From NCBI GenBank assembly GCA_001513395.1, contig LFTP01000048.1, forward strand, positions 1-8,800: a stretch of DNA of 8,800 bases, written 5' to 3'. The notes beneath the pieces are model-generated. The model made no database searches and had not been told where the DNA came from. It saw nothing but the letters and a program-made list of their open reading frames with translations. The DNA is from Clostridia bacterium DTU080 (GTDB taxonomy: Bacteria; Bacillota; Limnochordia; DTU080). This document shows positions 6,260-8,800 of the stretch, one piece after another (the stretch's first letter is position 1; each line of letters opens with the position of its first letter). Position numbers and translations under genes: made by a program.

Positions 6260-7507
6260 TTAAACGGCAAAGGCATTGACCACCTTACGTATCGCTTCCA
6301 CGACGTCACGGATTTCCTCTTCGCCCCAGCTTTCGCTGACGGGCAGCAGAAAATGCGATGCCACTGCTTGCATGGCATTGGGACACGGAAACTCACGGGG
6401 AGCTTGACCGCGGTAGAGAGGACTGCTCCAGGGCAACTCTGTTGTGCCGAACACCCGACGCTCGCGGAACCACTGAGTTCGATGCGGGAGAGCGGCATAC
6501 TCAGGATTGTGGCTGATTCCCTCAGCGGCCAAAGCCGCGCAGAACTCACGCTTGGTACAACTTAAATGCTCTTCGTTAACCCTCAGACGCAAGTACCAAT
6601 ACGAAGGCTCTGCTCCGGGAAGCTGTTCCGGGGCCGAGACAGCCGCTATGTCTTCTATGCCGGCGATGATGGCCTTAGCCACTTCCTGACGCTTGCCGAC
6701 GATCTGAGGCAGCTTCTTCAGCTGCACACGCCCGATGGCCGCTCCTAGGTCACCGAGATTGAAGTTCAGCGTGGCCATGGTATTGGTGCTTCCCGCGGGA
6801 AGACCGAACGGTTTACCCCGGTCCGAGGCCTGGCGGATCTTCACATATAGATCTTCGTCTTTGGTGAATACCAATCCGCCCTGGGAGCCCGTGGCGTGAT
6901 GCTTACCGAACATGGTGGAAAACGCACTCACTTCCGAGAAAGTGCCCAGATACTGACCGTTGAGCTTGGCACCGTGGGCTTGAGCACAGTCTTCGACTAC
7001 GGGTATGTTGTGACGGCGGGCAACGGCCATGATTCCTTCCATATCTGCCGGTTCACCCATGATGTGTGCCACTACGATGGCGCTGGTCAAAGGCGTGATA
7101 GCGGCCTCGATCTGTTCCGGCCCTACATTGAACGATCCGGGGGCCGTGTCCGCAACCACGGGAATACAATTGAGAAGCGGAACAGGCATCACGCCGCCTT
7201 GATCAGTGATGGGACTGACAATGATCTCAGTGTAAGGCTCCGGATTCAGCGCCCTCAAAGCGACGTAAACGGCATTGGTGCCGCTGTTGACGGCATCCAC
7301 GTAACCGCCACCCAAAAACTCGGCGAACTCCTCGCAGTAGGCCCGCTCCGTGGGCCCCTCATAACCGAACGCCGTCCCGGAGGCAATCGCCTGGTCGAAC
7401 AGGTCAATTACCGCTTGTTTTTCCTCTTCGCCGAACAATGCCCGCGGCGGCCATGGTTTCGTGCGTATAGGAGTACCACCGTGGATCGCCAACTGAGATT
7501 TGGGCAT
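6260..7507 (-). CDS. DegT/DnrJ/EryC1/StrS-family PLP-dependent aminotransferase
   Basis: The 415-residue cytoplasmic enzyme belongs to the fold-type I sugar aminotransferases. These move an amino group, usually from glutamate or glutamine, to a keto-sugar nucleotide or a keto-cyclitol. Visible landmarks are NSGTNAVYVAL at 74-84 (phosphate-binding region), VEDCAQAHGA at 171-180 with Asp173 facing the PLP ring nitrogen, and FSTMFGKHHATGSQGG at 197-211 with Lys202 as the Schiff-base lysine. NLGDLGAAIGRVQLKKL at 250-266 matches the family's dimer-interface helix. Length is normal. ATG 7507 has AGGTAG 7 nt upstream. The gene follows a sugar-binding protein gene by 116 bp and precedes the MATE gene, on the same strand. 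The initial IHGGTPIRTKPWPPR segment is usual for family members resembling the inosose and AHBA/StrS-type enzymes. The exact substrate is not determinable, and relatives acting on non-nucleotide sugars exist. Confidence 0.9.
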   Translation of the reverse strand: MPKSQLAIHGGTPIRTKPWPPRALFGEEEKQAVIDLFDQAIASGTAFGYEGPTERAYCEEFAEFLGGGYVDAVNSGTNAVYVALRALNPEPYTEIIVSPITDQGGVMPVPLLNCIPVVADTAPGSFNVGPEQIEAAITPLTSAIVVAHIMGEPADMEGIMAVARRHNIPVVEDCAQAHGAKLNGQYLGTFSEVSAFSTMFGKHHATGSQGGLVFTKDEDLYVKIRQASDRGKPFGLPAGSTNTMATLNFNLGDLGAAIGRVQLKKLPQIVGKRQEVAKAIIAGIEDIAAVSAPEQLPGAEPSYWYLRLRVNEEHLSCTKREFCAALAAEGISHNPEYAALPHRTQWFRERRVFGTTELPWSSPLYRGQAPREFPCPNAMQAVASHFLLPVSESWGEEEIRDVVEAIRKVVNAFAV

Positions 7508-7570
7508 GAGCTTTCTACCTACCTTTCATCGCCCCACGGTATTCGGAACCGAGAACGCAGCACAAGGCAA

Positions 7571-7605
7571 GGACCTCCCGGTTCGCAAAACGCTAGCGAG
7601 AGGCC
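7571..7605 (-). terminator. Weak bulged hairpin between solute-binding protein and aminotransferase genes
   Basis: CCTC (7574-7577) pairs with GAGG (7600-7603), and TCGC (7583-7586) pairs with GCGA (7596-7599), with a 5-nt bulge on one side and a 9-nt loop. Outer GG/CC pairs add a little. It lies about 20 nt past the stop codon of the binding-protein gene. No T-run follows, so it could be a processing site or partial terminator that lowers expression of the aminotransferase gene. Confidence 0.25.
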
Positions 7606-7623
7606 CGTTTGACTCAACCGTTC

Positions 7624-8800
7624 TTAGTCTCCGAAGACATCCCGGAACCGCGCCTCCATGACGATCTGCACGTCATTGAGAGCCTGCTGGGGTGTCTTTC
7701 TGCCCTCCACCACCTGGTTCATGTTCGGATTGAGCTGATTCACGTAGTACTCGATCCACAGCGGTGTCCGTGCCCGAGCCTCGGGGAACTGATCGAGCAA
7801 TCCCTGGTACTCCTTCGGCAACCGACGGCCTACGGCAAGCAGTGCATCCCAGTTCGCCGGCAGTACGTCGGGAGCGTAGGAGAAGCGCTCAATCTGCACT
7901 CTCGCCTCACCGAAGAAGCGGACCAGCTTCAGCGACAGTTCCGGGTTCTTCACGTTAAAGGGCACCCCAATGGCCGTGCCGCCGCCCCAGGTACCGTTTT
8001 GACCGCCCGGCGGATGAGGCACGCGTCCGGTGGTGAAGGGTACATTGGCATCTATCAGCCGCCCCACGACACTCGTCGATTCAGCGCTCATCGCCACCGT
8101 GCCGTCACGAAGACCTCCCCAACCGGCTGCAACAGGGCTTCTGGTACCGAAGAACTGCCCCCACTCCGCCAACCACTCGAACGCCTCCACGTTCTTGTGA
8201 TAGGTCGCCGTCGGGGTCACTTTCGTCCCTTGAATATCGATCAGTTTACCGCCGAAAGTCCAGATCCAGGCCGGAGCGCCCCAGTTGCCGACCCACGGCA
8301 CCATTCCGGCCTGAGCGAACGTGCCGTCAGGATTGCGCTTAGTCAGCTTCTGGTTCCAAGCCCACAGAGTCTCGAGTGTCTCAGGGTCCACATAAGGATC
8401 GAGTCCCGCTTGTTCAAACAGGTCGATGCGCTTGAAAAGACCGCGCGCGGCGGTGTGGTACGGAACCGCCCACATGCGCCCGTCAAGAGTCATCTCCTGT
8501 TCATCAGCCGGGGCGAACCGAAGTCCGGCCACCGCACGAGTCACATCCATGAGCAGACCTTGGGCCGCAAACTCCAGCACCGCGGAACCCTCAAGCCAAG
8601 AGGCATCCGGCGGAGCACCGGCAGCAATGGCCAAAGCCAGCTTTTCCATCACTTGCCCCTGACCGCCTGCCTGACCCTGCGCCTCAACAGTGATACCCGG
8701 GTTCTCCTTTTCGAACATCTGGCAAACGAACTGATACTCATTGAGTCGCGGCTGACCGTCTCCGACCCAGACAACGAGTCGCTCAGCGGCAGCCACAGTT
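7624..8800 (-). CDS. Extracellular solute-binding protein of a sugar ABC transporter (5' end outside window)
   Basis: About 391 codons are visible and the frame runs open through the right edge, so the start codon and most of the signal peptide lie outside. The first residues, TVAAAERLVVWVG, look like the end of a signal peptide with a signal-peptidase-I site (AAA before ERL) followed by the first beta strand of a family 1 binding protein. No cysteine is present at the site. Family features are FEKENPGITVEAQ, the region LALAIAAGAPPDASWLEG and many tryptophans suited to stacking on sugar rings. The C-terminus has the usual helical tail (GRKTPQQALNDVQIVMEARFRDVFGD). A GTG at 8796 is not the start: it falls inside the signal-peptide end. 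The aminotransferase gene follows 116 bp downstream on the same strand. The two binding proteins in the window are clearly different from each other. Confidence 0.92.
   Translation of the reverse strand, partial: TVAAAERLVVWVGDGQPRLNEYQFVCQMFEKENPGITVEAQGQAGGQGQVMEKLALAIAAGAPPDASWLEGSAVLEFAAQGLLMDVTRAVAGLRFAPADEQEMTLDGRMWAVPYHTAARGLFKRIDLFEQAGLDPYVDPETLETLWAWNQKLTKRNPDGTFAQAGMVPWVGNWGAPAWIWTFGGKLIDIQGTKVTPTATYHKNVEAFEWLAEWGQFFGTRSPVAAGWGGLRDGTVAMSAESTSVVGRLIDANVPFTTGRVPHPPGGQNGTWGGGTAIGVPFNVKNPELSLKLVRFFGEARVQIERFSYAPDVLPANWDALLAVGRRLPKEYQGLLDQFPEARARTPLWIEYYVNQLNPNMNQVVEGRKTPQQALNDVQIVMEARFRDVFGD

Noticed and set aside
5927..6565. Plus-strand open frame of 212 codons across the MATE start and the aminotransferase end
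   Set aside because: It overlaps two convincing minus-strand genes, is low in hydrophobic pattern and domain content, and lacks a credible start signal.
6896..7612. Long plus-strand open frame (238 codons) opposite the aminotransferase gene
   Set aside because: It is antisense to a well-supported gene with catalytic motifs, has no ribosome binding site or recognisable protein features, and is composition-driven.

Overview
The window looks like chromosomal DNA of a moderately GC-rich bacterium. It holds six protein genes, no RNA genes, no CRISPR array and no recognisable mobile element. Five genes lie on the minus strand and one on the plus strand. Two clues point to a diderm relative of the Firmicutes (Limnochordia-like), though this is tentative. 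The plus-strand gene encodes an Amidase_6-type secreted protein of a kind common in spore-forming Firmicutes. Both ABC solute-binding proteins seem to carry plain signal-peptidase-I cleavage sites with no lipidation cysteine, which suits a periplasm better than a monoderm surface.

Layout, read in the minus-strand direction of transcription from high to low coordinates. First comes a sugar-type ABC solute-binding protein whose start lies beyond the right edge (7624-8800). Next is a DegT/DnrJ/EryC1-family PLP aminotransferase (6260-7507), then a gap with a hairpin, then a complete MATE-family exporter (4742-6106). A convergent plus-strand gene (3545-4708) encodes the Amidase_6 protein. Divergent from it is a second sugar-type solute-binding protein (2053-3336). 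Last is an unusual fusion of a GlmU-like nucleotidyltransferase with a galactokinase-like GHMP kinase (23-1861). Its reading frame stops well before the normal end of the kinase fold.

Functionally, the region suggests uptake and activation of an uncommon sugar. Two binding proteins capture carbohydrate, a kinase plus nucleotidyltransferase could turn a free sugar into a nucleotide sugar, and a sugar-type aminotransferase could add an amino group to a keto-sugar or cyclitol. No permease or ABC ATPase gene lies next to either binding protein inside the window, so the transport partners must be elsewhere. The pathway link between these genes is inferred from proximity and family only.

The most notable item is the fusion gene. 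Its kinase signature departs from the galactokinase consensus at sugar-binding positions, its nucleotidyltransferase carries a helical insertion of about 80 residues, and its 3' end looks frameshifted or truncated. Intergenic signals include a shared octamer at nearly the same distance upstream of two minus-strand genes, an 11-bp-period direct repeat, a GNRA-capped hairpin before the MATE gene, and a possible sporulation-type promoter before the Amidase_6 gene.
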